From: Sphingopyxis sp. USTB-05
GTDB lineage: Bacteria; Pseudomonadota; Alphaproteobacteria; Sphingomonadales; Sphingomonadaceae
Direction: 5' to 3'
NCBI RefSeq assembly: GCF_023822045.1
Contig: NZ_CP084712.1
Location: forward strand, 4,337,001-4,401,000
DNA: 64,000 bases
The notes under the pieces: model-generated
The model's database searches: none
Seen by the model: only the letters and a program-made list of their open reading frames with translations
What the model was told of the DNA's origin: nothing
Made by a program: the position numbers and the translations under genes
Shown: positions 46,230 to 55,058 of the stretch, piece after piece
Position numbering within the stretch: the first letter of the stretch is position 1
How the letters are laid out: every line of letters starts with the position of its first letter

Positions 46230-46639
46230 GCGGCTGGTGGTTCGCCGCTGGCTGCGTCGGACTGTTCCTGCTGTTATGGGCGATATTGGCGCGCCGTTGG
46301 CGAAGCCAGGCTGCGAAGCTCGCGGCGTCGCGGCCCAATCTCAGCGAGGCTGAATTCCTGTCGGCCGTCACGGAGGTCTCCGATCCTGATATTGCGCGAT
46401 ATTTGTGGGAGGAGTTCGCCGACTATTGGTCGCCGGCGACGCCGCACCCCGACGACGATTTTCTGAACAGTCTTCCGATCGATCCCGAGGAGCCGCAGGA
46501 CTGGCTTGAACGCTTTTGCCAGCAGCGGGGCTACGACTGGCGGGCATGGCCGGCGTGGGAAGAAGGGCGCCCGACGACAGTGCGCAGCTTTGCCCTGTGG
46601 CTCGCCGAGGGACGCCGCCGCGCAGAGGCGTCGGCATGA
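46226..46639 (+). CDS. Conserved hypothetical with N-terminal membrane anchor
   Basis: A 137-residue protein starting TTG ([21 protein letters not shown], a single membrane helix) followed by a soluble acidic domain: [67 protein letters not shown]. The sequence is Trp/Asp/Glu-rich and I do not recognise its family. It is translationally coupled to both dxs (overlap of four) and the next gene (ATGA at 46636-46639), so it probably belongs to the dxs transcript. Confidence 0.8.
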   Translation: MSGWWFAAGCVGLFLLLWAILARRWRSQAAKLAASRPNLSEAEFLSAVTEVSDPDIARYLWEEFADYWSPATPHPDDDFLNSLPIDPEEPQDWLERFCQQRGYDWRAWPAWEEGRPTTVRSFALWLAEGRRRAEASA

Positions 46640-47301
46640 ACTTCTTCAACCTCTTAAAGTCGCTCGACGAGTTGCTGTACGAGGTGATGTCGTGGCTGAT
46701 CTTTTACCCGGTCACTTTGTGGCGCACGCTGGTGCGGCCGCTGAAGATGATGGATTATTCGGATCTCGAGCAGCATGATGCCGAGGACAAGCAATATACC
46801 GACACGCTCGCGCCGCCGCTGTTCCTGCTGTTGACCCTGATCATCGGGCACGGAATCGAGCTGTCGCTCGTTGGGCAGGCGGAGGAAATCGGAAGCAAGG
46901 TGGGCCTCAGCGCACTTATCAGCGACGATTCGAGCCTGATTCTGCTGCGCACCGCGACCTTTAGCCTGTTTCCGCTGGTGCTCGCGGCGCGGCTGCTGCG
47001 CGCGAAACGCAAACCGCTCGACCGCGAGACGCTGCGCGGGCCCTTTTACGCGCAATGCTATGTCGCGGCGCCGCTCGCTTTGATGAGCGGATTGTCCGAG
47101 GTGCTGATCCGCCTTGCGCATACATGGTCGGTGCTGACAGGCGCGGGGCTTTATCTGTTCGCGCTGCTGTGGTTCGGAACCTTGCAGATATTATGGTTCC
47201 GCCAGCATTTGCGCGCGGGCGCGCTCAAGGCCTTCGGTCATGCCTCGCGGGCGATGATCGAAAGCCTGATTGCGGTGGCGTTTCTGGCGTGGCTCTTTTG
47301 A
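46636..47301 (+). CDS. Polytopic membrane protein of unknown function
   Basis: A 221-residue protein with about five hydrophobic segments (for example LAPPLFLLLTLIIGHGIEL, TATFSLFPLVLAARLL, AAPLALMSGLSEVLIRLA, GAGLYLFALLWFGTLQILWF, MIESLIAVAFLAWLF). Its N-terminus [39 protein letters not shown] is amphipathic and conserved-looking. A Yip1-like transport protein is possible but unproven. The ATG at 46636 was chosen by its overlap with the preceding stop. Confidence 0.8.
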   Translation: MNFFNLLKSLDELLYEVMSWLIFYPVTLWRTLVRPLKMMDYSDLEQHDAEDKQYTDTLAPPLFLLLTLIIGHGIELSLVGQAEEIGSKVGLSALISDDSSLILLRTATFSLFPLVLAARLLRAKRKPLDRETLRGPFYAQCYVAAPLALMSGLSEVLIRLAHTWSVLTGAGLYLFALLWFGTLQILWFRQHLRAGALKAFGHASRAMIESLIAVAFLAWLF

Positions 47302-47314
47302 GCCGAAGCGCCGC

Positions 47315-47734
47315 CTAGCTGGTCGGGATTGCCGCCGATGCGTCGCGGCCGTCGCCTTCGGGCGCGGCGAGGATGTCACGGACGACGAGGCCCTTGTCGA
47401 CAACCTGCGTGTCGGGGCTGCCGATCTGGCTGCGGATGCCGGGGTCGGAACGTGCGCCGTCGGCGCTGCCGATGATCTGCGTTTCGCTTGCGCTACGCTG
47501 CGACGGGCCGCCGAAGAGGGCGCGGAGCGTTTGTTCGGCGGTCGATTCGCCGCCGGGGCGCGCGGTGCCAGGCGCCGGCGGGGTCAGCGCGAAATCGGGC
47601 GGCACGACGAGCGGCGCCTGACGCGACACCATCATTTCGTCGGGGCGGTCGCGGCTGAACAGGCTGTTCGACCCACAGGCCGACAGCGTCGTGGCGAGGA
47701 TCGAGGCGGCCAAGATGGCGGTGGTCCGGTTCAC
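47315..47734 (-). CDS. DUF3035 lipoprotein
   Basis: A 139-residue predicted outer-membrane lipoprotein. GTG at 47734 gives a signal (AILAASILATTLSAC, lipobox Cys20) and the mature sequence RPDEMMVSRQAPLVVPPDFALTPPAP, the family's conserved block. A DUF3035 gene commonly follows lspA in Alphaproteobacteria. Its role is unknown; an envelope-assembly function has been suggested for such proteins. The longer upstream reading lies antisense to a non-coding stretch and has no signal. It is 25 bases after lspA, probably the last gene of the ribF-ileS-lspA run. Confidence 0.85.
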   Translation of the reverse strand: MNRTTAILAASILATTLSACGSNSLFSRDRPDEMMVSRQAPLVVPPDFALTPPAPGTARPGGESTAEQTLRALFGGPSQRSASETQIIGSADGARSDPGIRSQIGSPDTQVVDKGLVVRDILAAPEGDGRDASAAIPTS

Positions 47735-47759
47735 TTTACTATACTCCCAATGCGCCCCG

Positions 47760-48281
47760 TTAATCGGCGGACGGCTGACCGTCCGTGTTCGCGGCCTTTT
47801 CGCCCAAGAGCAGCGCGCGCGCAACCAGCAAAAGCACGCCGAGCGTGATGCACGCATCGGCGACGTTGAAGATCATGAAGGGACGGAAATCGCCGATGTG
47901 CAGGTCGGCGAAGTCGACGACATAGCCGAAACGCACGCGGTCGACGATATTGCCGAGCGCGCCGCCGAGGATCATCGCGAGCGCGATCACATCGCCCTTC
48001 GCCTGCTCGCGCGTCATCCAGAAGGCGACTGCGGCGGCGACGATCCCCGTCACCGCGACGAGCGTCCAGCGCGTCGTGTCGGTGCAACTGGCGAACATCG
48101 ACAGCGAAATCCCGCAATTTTCCGCCCAGGTCAGGTTGAAGAAGCTGGTGATTTCAATCTGCCCCTTGGGTTCCAGCGACAGCGGCACCGTCACGACCCA
48201 TTTGGTGATCTGGTCGAGGATGAAGGCGACGGCGGCGAAAATCAGGCCGAAGCGCAGATAGGGGGAACGGGTTCTGCTCAT
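47760..48281 (-). CDS. lspA: Lipoprotein signal peptidase II
   Basis: Inner-membrane aspartyl protease that cleaves lipoprotein signal peptides. A 173-residue, four-helix protein: FILDQITKWVV near the N-terminus and the two catalytic Asp blocks NIVDRVRFGYVVDFAD and FNVADACI. ATG at 48281 overlaps the stop of ileS (ATGA at 48278-48281). Upstream lipoproteins in this window (M23 protein, DUF3035 and PepSY-like protein) would be its substrates. Confidence 0.97.
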   Translation of the reverse strand: MSRTRSPYLRFGLIFAAVAFILDQITKWVVTVPLSLEPKGQIEITSFFNLTWAENCGISLSMFASCTDTTRWTLVAVTGIVAAAVAFWMTREQAKGDVIALAMILGGALGNIVDRVRFGYVVDFADLHIGDFRPFMIFNVADACITLGVLLLVARALLLGEKAANTDGQPSAD

Positions 48282-51178
48282 GCCGCGGTCAATACCGTGT
48301 CGCAGCGATTGCACAAGGCGCCGTCCTCGGTCACCTCGGGCAGGTGGCGCCAGCAGCGGCCGCATTTGTGGTTTTCGGTGCGGGTGACCGCGAGTTCGTC
48401 CCCGGCGCGTGCGACCGACACGATGAAGATTTCCTCGAGCGCCGCGGGATCGAGCGTCGGATCGGGGATCGTGACTTCGGCCTCAAGGCTCGAACGGATC
48501 GTCTTTTCGCGGCGATAGGGCTCGATCGCCTCGGTCACGGCCTCGCGCTGGGTGCGGACGCCCGCCCATTTGGTCGCGAGCGCGGCGTCGTTCCATGCGG
48601 CGTCGACGCTCGGCCATTCGAGCAAATGGACCGAACCGGCTTCGGGATAGCGCGTACCCCACACTTCCTCGGCCGTGAACACCAGCACCGGGGTCGCGTA
48701 GCGGACGAGCGCGTGGAACAGGATGTCGAGCACGCTGCGATAGGCGCGGCGCGTGTCGGTGCCGAGCGGTGCTGCAGGGCCGAGGTCGCAATAGAGGACG
48801 TCCTTGCGGATGTCGAAATAGAAGGCCGACAGATCCTCGTTGCAGAAATCGGCGAGCAGGCGCGTGTAGCCGTTGAAGTCGAAATCATCGACCGCCCGAT
48901 GCATCTTGGCGTCGAGGTCGGCCAGCAGCGAGAGCATATAGCGCTCAAGCTCGGGCATCGCCGCGACGTCGGTGATGCGTTCCTCTTCGCTGAACCCGTC
49001 GAGCGCGCCGAGCAGGTAGCGGAAGGTGTTGCGCAGCTTGCGATACTGGTCGGCAACGCCTTTCAGTATCTCGTCGCCGATGCGATGGTCCTCGGTGAAG
49101 TCGACGCTGAGTGCCCACAGCCGGATGATGTCGGCGCCGTTGGTTTCCATCACCTTGACGGGATCGGTCGTGTTGCCGAGCGACTTCGACTGTTTGAAAC
49201 CCTTGCTGTCCATCGTGAAGCCGTGCGTCAGCACCGCCTTGTACGGCGCCTGGCCGCGCGTGCCGCAGCTTTCGAGCAGCGACGACTGGAACCAGCCGCG
49301 ATGCTGGTCGCTGCCCTCCAGATAGAGGTCGGCGCTGTGCGTGCCGCCGTCGTGGCGGACGAGCGCGGGCCAGCGGCCGCTTTCCAGAACGAAGGCGTGG
49401 GTGCAGCCCGAGTCGAACCAGACGTCGAGAATGTCGACGATGCGTTCGTAGTTCGCGGCGTCATATTGATCGCCGAGATATTCCTGCGCGCGCGCGTCGT
49501 TCCACGCGTCGACGCCGCCCGCCTTCACCGCCGCGACGATGCGGTCGTTGACGGCGGGGTCGTTCAGATATTGCCCGGTCTTGCGATCGACGAAGAGCGT
49601 GATCGGCACGCCCCACGCGCGCTGGCGGCTGAGCACCCAGTCGGGGCGGCCCTCGACCATCGATCCGATGCGGTTGCGGCCCTTTGCGGGGACGAAACGC
49701 GTGTCGTCGATCGCCTGCATCGCCGCCTGACGCAGCGTCGGCGCGTCGCAGAGATCTTCCTCGTGCGGGTTGAGCGCGCCGCCCTCATTCTCCCAGCGCT
49801 TTTCGCGCGGGGTCTTGGGCTCGATATGTGTCATGACCTTGTCCATCGGCACGAACCATTGCGGCGTGCAGCGATAGATGACCTTGGCTTTCGAGCGCCA
49901 GCTATGCGGATAGCTGTGCTTGTAATCGGCGCTGGCGGCGAGCAGCGCGCCGGCCTCGCGCAGGTCGGTGCAGATCGGGCCGTCGGGGGCGTTGAACTTG
50001 GGGTTGATTACCGACCCCTGACCGCCGAGCCAGCCCCAGTCGGCGCGATATTTGCCGTCGCCCTCGACCGCGAAAACGGGGTCGATGCCGTTCGCCTTGC
50101 ACAGGTCGAAGTCATCTTCGCCATGGTCGGGCGACATATGGACGAGCCCGGTGCCGCTGTCGGTGGTGACGAAATCGCCCGCGAGGAAGGGACGCGGGCG
50201 CGCGAAGAAGTCGCCGAGCGCGTGCATCGGGTGGCGGGCGATGGTGCCGGCGAGGTCGGTGCCTTTGCCCTGCCAAAAAATCTCGGTCGAATCTTGGTTC
50301 AAGAATCGGCTGTAAAGTGCGCCCGAGAGTAGGAGCGGTTTCGCCACAAGATATTTGGCGCCACCATGTTCGCCGACCAGAACATATTCTACTTCCGGCC
50401 CATAGGCCAAAGCCTGATTGACTGGGATCGTCCACGGCGTGGTCGTCCAGATGACGGCATAGGCGCCGACCAGTTCCTTGATCGGGCTTTCGACGATCTC
50501 GAACGCGACGTCGATCTGCGTCGAGACGATATCCTCATATTCGACTTCGGCTTCGGCGAGCGCGGTCTTTTCGACCGGCGACCACATCACCGGCTTGGCT
50601 CCGCGATAGAGCATGTCGTTCGCGGCGAACTTCAGCAGTTCGCGCACGATCGTGGCCTCGGCCTCATAATCCATCGTCAGATACGGATGATCCCAGTCGC
50701 CGCCGATGCCGAGGCGCTTGAGCTGTTCGCGCTGGGTGTCGACCCAATGCTGCGCATAGGCGCGGCATTCGGCGCGGAACTCCTCGACCGGAACCTCGTC
50801 CTTGTTGAGCTTTTTCTTGCGATATTGCTCCTCGACCTTCCACTCGATCGGCAGACCGTGGCAGTCCCAGCCGGGGACGTAGGGCGCGTCCTTGCCCTTC
50901 AGCGTTTGCGTGCGGACGACCATGTCCTTCAAGATATGGTTGAGCGCATGGCCGATATGCATGTCGCCATTGGCATAGGGCGGGCCGTCGTGGAGGATGA
51001 ACTGGTCGCGGCCCTTGCGGCTTTCGCGGATCTGCCCTTCCAGATTGCCCTCGATCCATTTGGCCAGAATCAGCGGTTCCTTCTGCGGCAGGCCGGCTTT
51101 CATCGGAAAGTCGGTCTTGGGCAGGAAGACGGTGTCGCGATAGTCGCGCTGTTCTGCGATGGAGGGCGTGTCAGTCAT
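48278..51178 (-). CDS. ileS: Isoleucyl-tRNA synthetase
   Basis: Class I synthetase that charges tRNA-Ile. The 966-residue product has HIGH at DMHIGHALNH, the editing domain (WTTTPWTIPVNQALAYGPE), the second class I motif written KQSKS in SKGFKQSKSLGN instead of the usual KMSKS, and the C-terminal zinc site CGRCWRHLPEV...CNRC. Length is normal for bacterial IleRS. Downstream lspA overlaps by four bases; the upstream gene on this strand is the GIY-YIG nuclease, 160 bases away with repeats in between. Confidence 0.98.
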   Translation of the reverse strand: MTDTPSIAEQRDYRDTVFLPKTDFPMKAGLPQKEPLILAKWIEGNLEGQIRESRKGRDQFILHDGPPYANGDMHIGHALNHILKDMVVRTQTLKGKDAPYVPGWDCHGLPIEWKVEEQYRKKKLNKDEVPVEEFRAECRAYAQHWVDTQREQLKRLGIGGDWDHPYLTMDYEAEATIVRELLKFAANDMLYRGAKPVMWSPVEKTALAEAEVEYEDIVSTQIDVAFEIVESPIKELVGAYAVIWTTTPWTIPVNQALAYGPEVEYVLVGEHGGAKYLVAKPLLLSGALYSRFLNQDSTEIFWQGKGTDLAGTIARHPMHALGDFFARPRPFLAGDFVTTDSGTGLVHMSPDHGEDDFDLCKANGIDPVFAVEGDGKYRADWGWLGGQGSVINPKFNAPDGPICTDLREAGALLAASADYKHSYPHSWRSKAKVIYRCTPQWFVPMDKVMTHIEPKTPREKRWENEGGALNPHEEDLCDAPTLRQAAMQAIDDTRFVPAKGRNRIGSMVEGRPDWVLSRQRAWGVPITLFVDRKTGQYLNDPAVNDRIVAAVKAGGVDAWNDARAQEYLGDQYDAANYERIVDILDVWFDSGCTHAFVLESGRWPALVRHDGGTHSADLYLEGSDQHRGWFQSSLLESCGTRGQAPYKAVLTHGFTMDSKGFKQSKSLGNTTDPVKVMETNGADIIRLWALSVDFTEDHRIGDEILKGVADQYRKLRNTFRYLLGALDGFSEEERITDVAAMPELERYMLSLLADLDAKMHRAVDDFDFNGYTRLLADFCNEDLSAFYFDIRKDVLYCDLGPAAPLGTDTRRAYRSVLDILFHALVRYATPVLVFTAEEVWGTRYPEAGSVHLLEWPSVDAAWNDAALATKWAGVRTQREAVTEAIEPYRREKTIRSSLEAEVTIPDPTLDPAALEEIFIVSVARAGDELAVTRTENHKCGRCWRHLPEVTEDGALCNRCDTVLTAA

Positions 51179-51258
51179 GGTCGCGGCGCTTAGCGTAACA
51201 AAAGGAGATTTTCACCTTTTAAGTGGTTGCTCCCTTTCGAAGTCGGTTTGTGGCGCGT

Positions 51259-51330
51259 GGGCCCCGGCCTTCGCCGGGGAACATGAAGGGGTAAGCGCAT
51301 TTTCTGTTCCCCGGCGAAAGCCGGGGCCCA
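51259..51330. repeat. Inverted pair of family B palindromes
   Basis: Unit A (51259-51283, GGGCCCCGGCCTTCGCCGGG then GAACA) and unit B (51305-51330, the reverse complement with CTTTCG) face each other around a 21-base spacer. Unit B ends eight bases from the GIY-YIG stop codon. Confidence 0.88.
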
Positions 51331-51337
51331 TGCGGCG

Positions 51338-51628
51338 TCAAACAAGATTTGCAGACAGATCACGCCAGTCAGGATTTAGCGTTTCGATCAGCTCGATCTT
51401 CCATGCGCGCTTCCATCCTTTCATCTGAAGTTCGCGGCGGCGCGCGTCCTGAAGGTCGTCGAAATGTTCGAACCAGACGAGCGTGCGGAGGCCGTATGTT
51501 TTGGCAAAGCCTTCGACCGTTCCTGTGAGGTGTTGCCAGATGCGTTGCGGCAGGTTGCTGGTCACGCCGATGTAGAGCGTGCCGTTGCGCTTGTTGGTGA
51601 GGATATAGACGTAGCCTTGTTTCAACAT
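51338..51628 (-). CDS. GIY-YIG endonuclease-like protein
   Basis: A 96-residue single-domain GIY-YIG nuclease. GYVYILTNKRNGTLYIGVTSNLPQRIWQHLTG shows the GIY (GYVY) and YIG (LYIG) motifs, the catalytic Arg follows in PQRIWQH, and the Glu lies in RRRELQMKG. This is the UPF0213-like stand-alone type, usually of unknown function. The gene is bracketed by family B palindromes: unit C 13 bases before its start and unit B eight bases after its stop. It interrupts the otherwise conserved ribF-ileS-lspA order. Confidence 0.87.
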   Translation of the reverse strand: MLKQGYVYILTNKRNGTLYIGVTSNLPQRIWQHLTGTVEGFAKTYGLRTLVWFEHFDDLQDARRRELQMKGWKRAWKIELIETLNPDWRDLSANLV

Positions 51629-51641
51629 GACCCGTCATACT

Positions 51642-51666
51642 GGGCCCCGGCTTTCGCCGGGGAACA
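51642..51666. repeat. Family B palindrome (unit C)
   Basis: GGGCCCCGGCTTTCGCCGGG then GAACA. Same orientation as unit A, 13 bases upstream of the GIY-YIG ATG on the minus strand. Confidence 0.9.
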
Positions 51667-51704
51667 ATTGGGTCCAATCTGACCCAAACCTCAGAGGAGC
51701 GGGG

Positions 51705-52754
51705 CTATTTCTGCCGCGGACGCAGTGCCGGCCCTACCTCGCGGATATCTTCGACCCAGATATAGCCGTTGAAGCTGGCGGGCACTTTCGCGAGTTGTTG
51801 CGGTGTCGTGAGACCCTCGTTCGACTTGCCGCTTTCATGCGGGCCGAGCACGATGACGCGCGCGCCGACGCTGTCCATCCGTGCGATCAGCCGGTCGGGC
51901 CAGCCCCAAAAGGCCCATTGATAGTTGATCGGGATCGCGATCACGCCGTTCCGGCAGCTTTCGGGGACGATACCTGTCCAGCCATAGGTGACATAATCTT
52001 TGGTGCAGGCTTTCGCGCCGTCTTTCAGGTCGAATGACCAATTGGCGGGCAGCAACTGCCGCATCCGCTTCACGGGGCGTTCGCCGCCATAGAAGGCATC
52101 GCCGATATTCCGGCTGTCGCGGCCCGCGGCCTTCAGGATCGTAAAAAGCTGCTCGGCCTCGGCGGCGTAGTTCGACTTGAAGTTGAAGAGGATCGGGTGG
52201 ACGGGCAGCGCGGCGAGGCCTTCCTCGACCGTCGGCATCTTGCCGACACCCTTGCCGCGCAGCGGGAAGGTCTGGCCGCCGTCGGCGGTATAACCATAGC
52301 CGATGTCGAGCGCTTTCAACTCGGCCAGCGTCAGGTCGCGCGTCTCGCCCTTGCCGTCGGTTCGGCAGTCGACGGTCCAGTCGTGGAAAAGGACCATGCG
52401 CCCGTCCTTCGTCGGCGCGACGTCGACCTCGACCATCGCCGCGCCGAGCCCGACTGCCCAGCGCATCGATTCGGGGGTGTTTTCGAACACGTCGTGGCTT
52501 GGCGGGAGCGCGTGCGCGGCGGTGCAGGTGTCGCGGCCCGCCGCGGCGCGCTTGTCATAGAGATGATAGACGCCGCGGTGCGCGATGAGCTTTGGTTTGC
52601 CCGCGGGGTCGGGGGCGAGGAAACTGGCGTTCGAGAGAGTGAACCAGGCGACGATCGCGGCAAAGACCCATAGCAGAATCTTCGTGCGGCGCTTCATCGG
52701 CTTTTTCGGCGGGCCTTCGAGGGCTGATGCCCAATCGTCGCTGTCGGTCATCAT
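51705..52754 (-). CDS. Membrane-anchored glycerophosphodiester phosphodiesterase
   Basis: A 349-residue GDPD-family hydrolase. After a 20-residue cytoplasmic head it has a membrane helix (ILLWVFAAIVAWFTL) and a catalytic domain with KLIAHRGVYHLY (His-Arg), FENTPESMRWAVGLGAAMVEVDVAPTKDGRMVLFHDWTVDC (Glu and Asp metal ligands; HDW). GDPDs release glycerol-3-phosphate from lipid head groups, though divergent members act on other phosphodiesters. Two ATG codons in a row at 52754/52751; either could start. It lies between ribF and the GIY-YIG gene, all on the minus strand. Confidence 0.9.
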   Translation of the reverse strand: MMTDSDDWASALEGPPKKPMKRRTKILLWVFAAIVAWFTLSNASFLAPDPAGKPKLIAHRGVYHLYDKRAAAGRDTCTAAHALPPSHDVFENTPESMRWAVGLGAAMVEVDVAPTKDGRMVLFHDWTVDCRTDGKGETRDLTLAELKALDIGYGYTADGGQTFPLRGKGVGKMPTVEEGLAALPVHPILFNFKSNYAAEAEQLFTILKAAGRDSRNIGDAFYGGERPVKRMRQLLPANWSFDLKDGAKACTKDYVTYGWTGIVPESCRNGVIAIPINYQWAFWGWPDRLIARMDSVGARVIVLGPHESGKSNEGLTTPQQLAKVPASFNGYIWVEDIREVGPALRPRQK

Positions 52755-52784
52755 TCCCCCTTGTCGCCCCTCTCGCGGCGAGGG

Positions 52785-53714
52785 TCAGATGTCCGCCAGT
52801 AGCGCCTTTGCCGCGTCACAATCCACAGCGATTTGAACCATTAAGGCGTCCATATTGTCGAACTTCGCCTCGGGCCGGATGAAGGCGTGGAAGGCGACGT
52901 CGATTTCCTGGCCGTAAAGATCTTCGGCGAAGTCGAAGAAATGCGGTTCGAGCAATTCCTTGGGCGGATCGAAGCTTGGGCGAATGCCGAGGTTCGCGGC
53001 GCCCTTCAGAACGCAGCCGTCGGGCAGCCGGCCAGTGACGGCATAGATGCCGTAACGCGGGCGCAGATATTGGCCCATTTCGAGGTTTGCGGTCGGGAAG
53101 CCGAGCAGGCGGCCGTTCTTGTCCCCATGCTGCACGACATTGCGCACGGTGAACGGCCGGGTGAGCAGGCGCGTCGCGGCGGCGCAGTCGCCCACCTGCA
53201 ATGCTTCACGGATGCGGCTTGACGAGATTACCTCTGCGCTATCGCCCAAGGGCGCGACCATTTCGGTGAAGAAGCCAAGGCGGCGGGCATGATCGGCCAG
53301 GGTGACAACATTGCCGCCGCGGCCCTTGCCAAAGACGAAGTCGGCGCCCGTGACGACGCCCGCAGCACCGTAACGATCGAGCAACAGCCCGGTGATGAAA
53401 TCCTCGGCCGTCGTTGCGGCAAGCGTCGCATCGAAGGGCAGAACGAGCATCGCGTCGGCACCCGCCGCAGCGAACAGTTCGAGCCGCTGGGCGAGTGTCG
53501 TGAGGCGGAAGGGCGGGACGTCGGGTTTGAAAAAGCGTACCGGATGCGGGTCGAAAGTCGCGACGATCGCTGGGCGGCCCTCGTCGCGCGCGTGGCGCAC
53601 CGCGCGGCCGACGACCGCTTGATGTCCCGCGTGGAAGCCGTCGAAATTGCCGAGTGCGATCACGCCGCCGCGCAGATCGCCCTCGATACGGTCGTGGCCG
53701 TCGAGGCGGATCAT
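52785..53714 (-). CDS. ribF: Bifunctional riboflavin kinase/FAD synthetase
   Basis: Makes FMN and FAD from riboflavin. The 309-residue protein has the N-terminal FAD synthetase part (ALGNFDGFHAGHQAVV, the GNFDGxHxGH motif; FFKPDVPPFRLT; FVFGKGRGG) and the C-terminal flavokinase part (RNVVQHGDKNGRLLGFPTANLEM and FDPPKELLEPHFFDF). In many Alphaproteobacteria ribF is followed directly by ileS and lspA; here the GDPD and GIY-YIG genes sit in between. A repeat of family C lies just upstream. Confidence 0.97.
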   Translation of the reverse strand: MIRLDGHDRIEGDLRGGVIALGNFDGFHAGHQAVVGRAVRHARDEGRPAIVATFDPHPVRFFKPDVPPFRLTTLAQRLELFAAAGADAMLVLPFDATLAATTAEDFITGLLLDRYGAAGVVTGADFVFGKGRGGNVVTLADHARRLGFFTEMVAPLGDSAEVISSSRIREALQVGDCAAATRLLTRPFTVRNVVQHGDKNGRLLGFPTANLEMGQYLRPRYGIYAVTGRLPDGCVLKGAANLGIRPSFDPPKELLEPHFFDFAEDLYGQEIDVAFHAFIRPEAKFDNMDALMVQIAVDCDAAKALLADI

Positions 53715-53728
53715 CGATTGCTCTTTCC

Positions 53729-53853
53729 CCGTTCGTGCTGAGCTTTTCGAAGCACTGTTCTATTCTTCGACGGCGCTAGAAGGAAGAACGGCCCCCTTCG
53801 ACTGCCTTGCAGGCGCTCAGGACAGGCTTCGCCAAGCTCAGGGCGAACGGTTT
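53729..53853. repeat. Inverted repeat, family C
   Basis: CCGTTCGTGCTGAGCTTTTC (53729-53748) and, at the other end, GCCAAGCTCAGGGCGAACGG form imperfect arms around about 85 bases with CTTCGACTGCCTTGCAGGCG. This is a well-known type of sphingomonad dispersed element. Between ribF and the dipeptidase gene, both on the minus strand. Confidence 0.8.
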
Positions 53854-53872
53854 TGGGAAGCAAGGCCATCCC

Positions 53873-55054
53873 TCAGCCTGCTGGCGGGGTGAGCGGCACG
53901 AGCCCCGCCTTGAGCACGCGGATCGCGTTGCCGCCCATCGCGGCGCGGACTTCGTCGTCGCTGAAACCGGCGTCGATCAGTGCCTGCGTTACCTGCACCA
54001 GCTTCGACGTGTCGAAACGCACGGTCGTCGCGCCGTCATAGTCGCTGCCGAGCGCGACGTGATTGATGCCGACGAGGTCGCGGACATGCTTCATCGCCTT
54101 TGCGACGCTCGCGGGCGAGGTGTCGCAGACCGCGGCGTCCCAATAGCCGATGCCGATGAGCCCACCGGTCGCGGCGACCCCCTTGATCTGTTCGTCTGAA
54201 AGGTTGCGGTTGACCTTGCACGTCGCCTGCACCCCGCCGTGGCTGGAGACGACCGGGCGGCGCGCGATCTTAAGGATGTCGGCGACGCAGGCGTTCGAGC
54301 AATGCGCGATGTCGACGATCATGCCCTTCGCTTCCATCGCCGCGACAACCTGCCGCCCGGTCGGGGTGAGCCCGCCCTTTTTGAGGCCGTGCATCGATCC
54401 CGCGAGATCATTGTCGAAGAAATGGGTGAGCCCCGCCATGCGGAAGCCGGCGGCATAGAGCTTATCGAGGTTCGCGAGCTTGCCTTCAAGGCCGTGCAGT
54501 CCCTCGATGCTGAGCATCGCGCCGACGGGCGGCACTTTGCTGCGGCGGTCGGCGAGCAATGTGTCGATATCCTCTGGCGTATCGACCGCGCGCAGCTTGC
54601 CCGCCGATGCGGCGACCGCGCGGTGCAGCTTTTCAGCGTGCCACAGCGAGCGTTCGAGCAGCGAGCTCCAGGTACGGATCGGCTGGAGCTGGGCGATCAC
54701 CAGCGCGGTGATATTGTCGGTATCGGCGCCGTTCGCGTCGTAATTCTGGCCCTTGGGCGATTTGGTCGTGCTGGCGAGGATTTGCAGCGCGACGTTGCCG
54801 TCTTCGAGCCGCGGCAGGTCCATATGCCCGCGCTCGGCGCGGTCCAGAATGTTCCGCTTCCAGAGAAGGGTGTCGCTGTGCAGGTCGACGATCGTCAGCG
54901 TTTGGTGAAGCGCCCTGGCTCGTTCGCTGACCGCCGGCAGCGGCTTGCCGTCGACCTTGTTCATCCCGCGCTCGAGAATGCCGGGCGCAAGGGTGAAGAA
55001 AGCGAGCGCGGCAACCGCGACAACGAGCAATATGCCGATCAACCAGCGACGCAT
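53873..55054 (-). CDS. M19 membrane dipeptidase-family protein
   Basis: A 393-residue zinc dipeptidase. An N-terminal membrane helix (WLIGILLVVAVAALAFFTLAPGIL) anchors a renal-dipeptidase-like barrel: VDLHSDTLLWKRN (His-x-Asp), the bridging Glu in MLSIEGLHGLEGKL, DIAHCSNACVADILKI and SSHGGVQATCKVNRN, then LGSDYDGATTV (Asp). All expected zinc ligands are present. It would cleave dipeptides, including beta-lactam or D-amino-acid-containing ones, in the periplasm. It follows folA by four bases, forming a purE-purK-folA-dipeptidase run. Confidence 0.93.
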   Translation of the reverse strand: MRRWLIGILLVVAVAALAFFTLAPGILERGMNKVDGKPLPAVSERARALHQTLTIVDLHSDTLLWKRNILDRAERGHMDLPRLEDGNVALQILASTTKSPKGQNYDANGADTDNITALVIAQLQPIRTWSSLLERSLWHAEKLHRAVAASAGKLRAVDTPEDIDTLLADRRSKVPPVGAMLSIEGLHGLEGKLANLDKLYAAGFRMAGLTHFFDNDLAGSMHGLKKGGLTPTGRQVVAAMEAKGMIVDIAHCSNACVADILKIARRPVVSSHGGVQATCKVNRNLSDEQIKGVAATGGLIGIGYWDAAVCDTSPASVAKAMKHVRDLVGINHVALGSDYDGATTVRFDTSKLVQVTQALIDAGFSDDEVRAAMGGNAIRVLKAGLVPLTPPAG

Positions 55055-55058
55055 GGGC

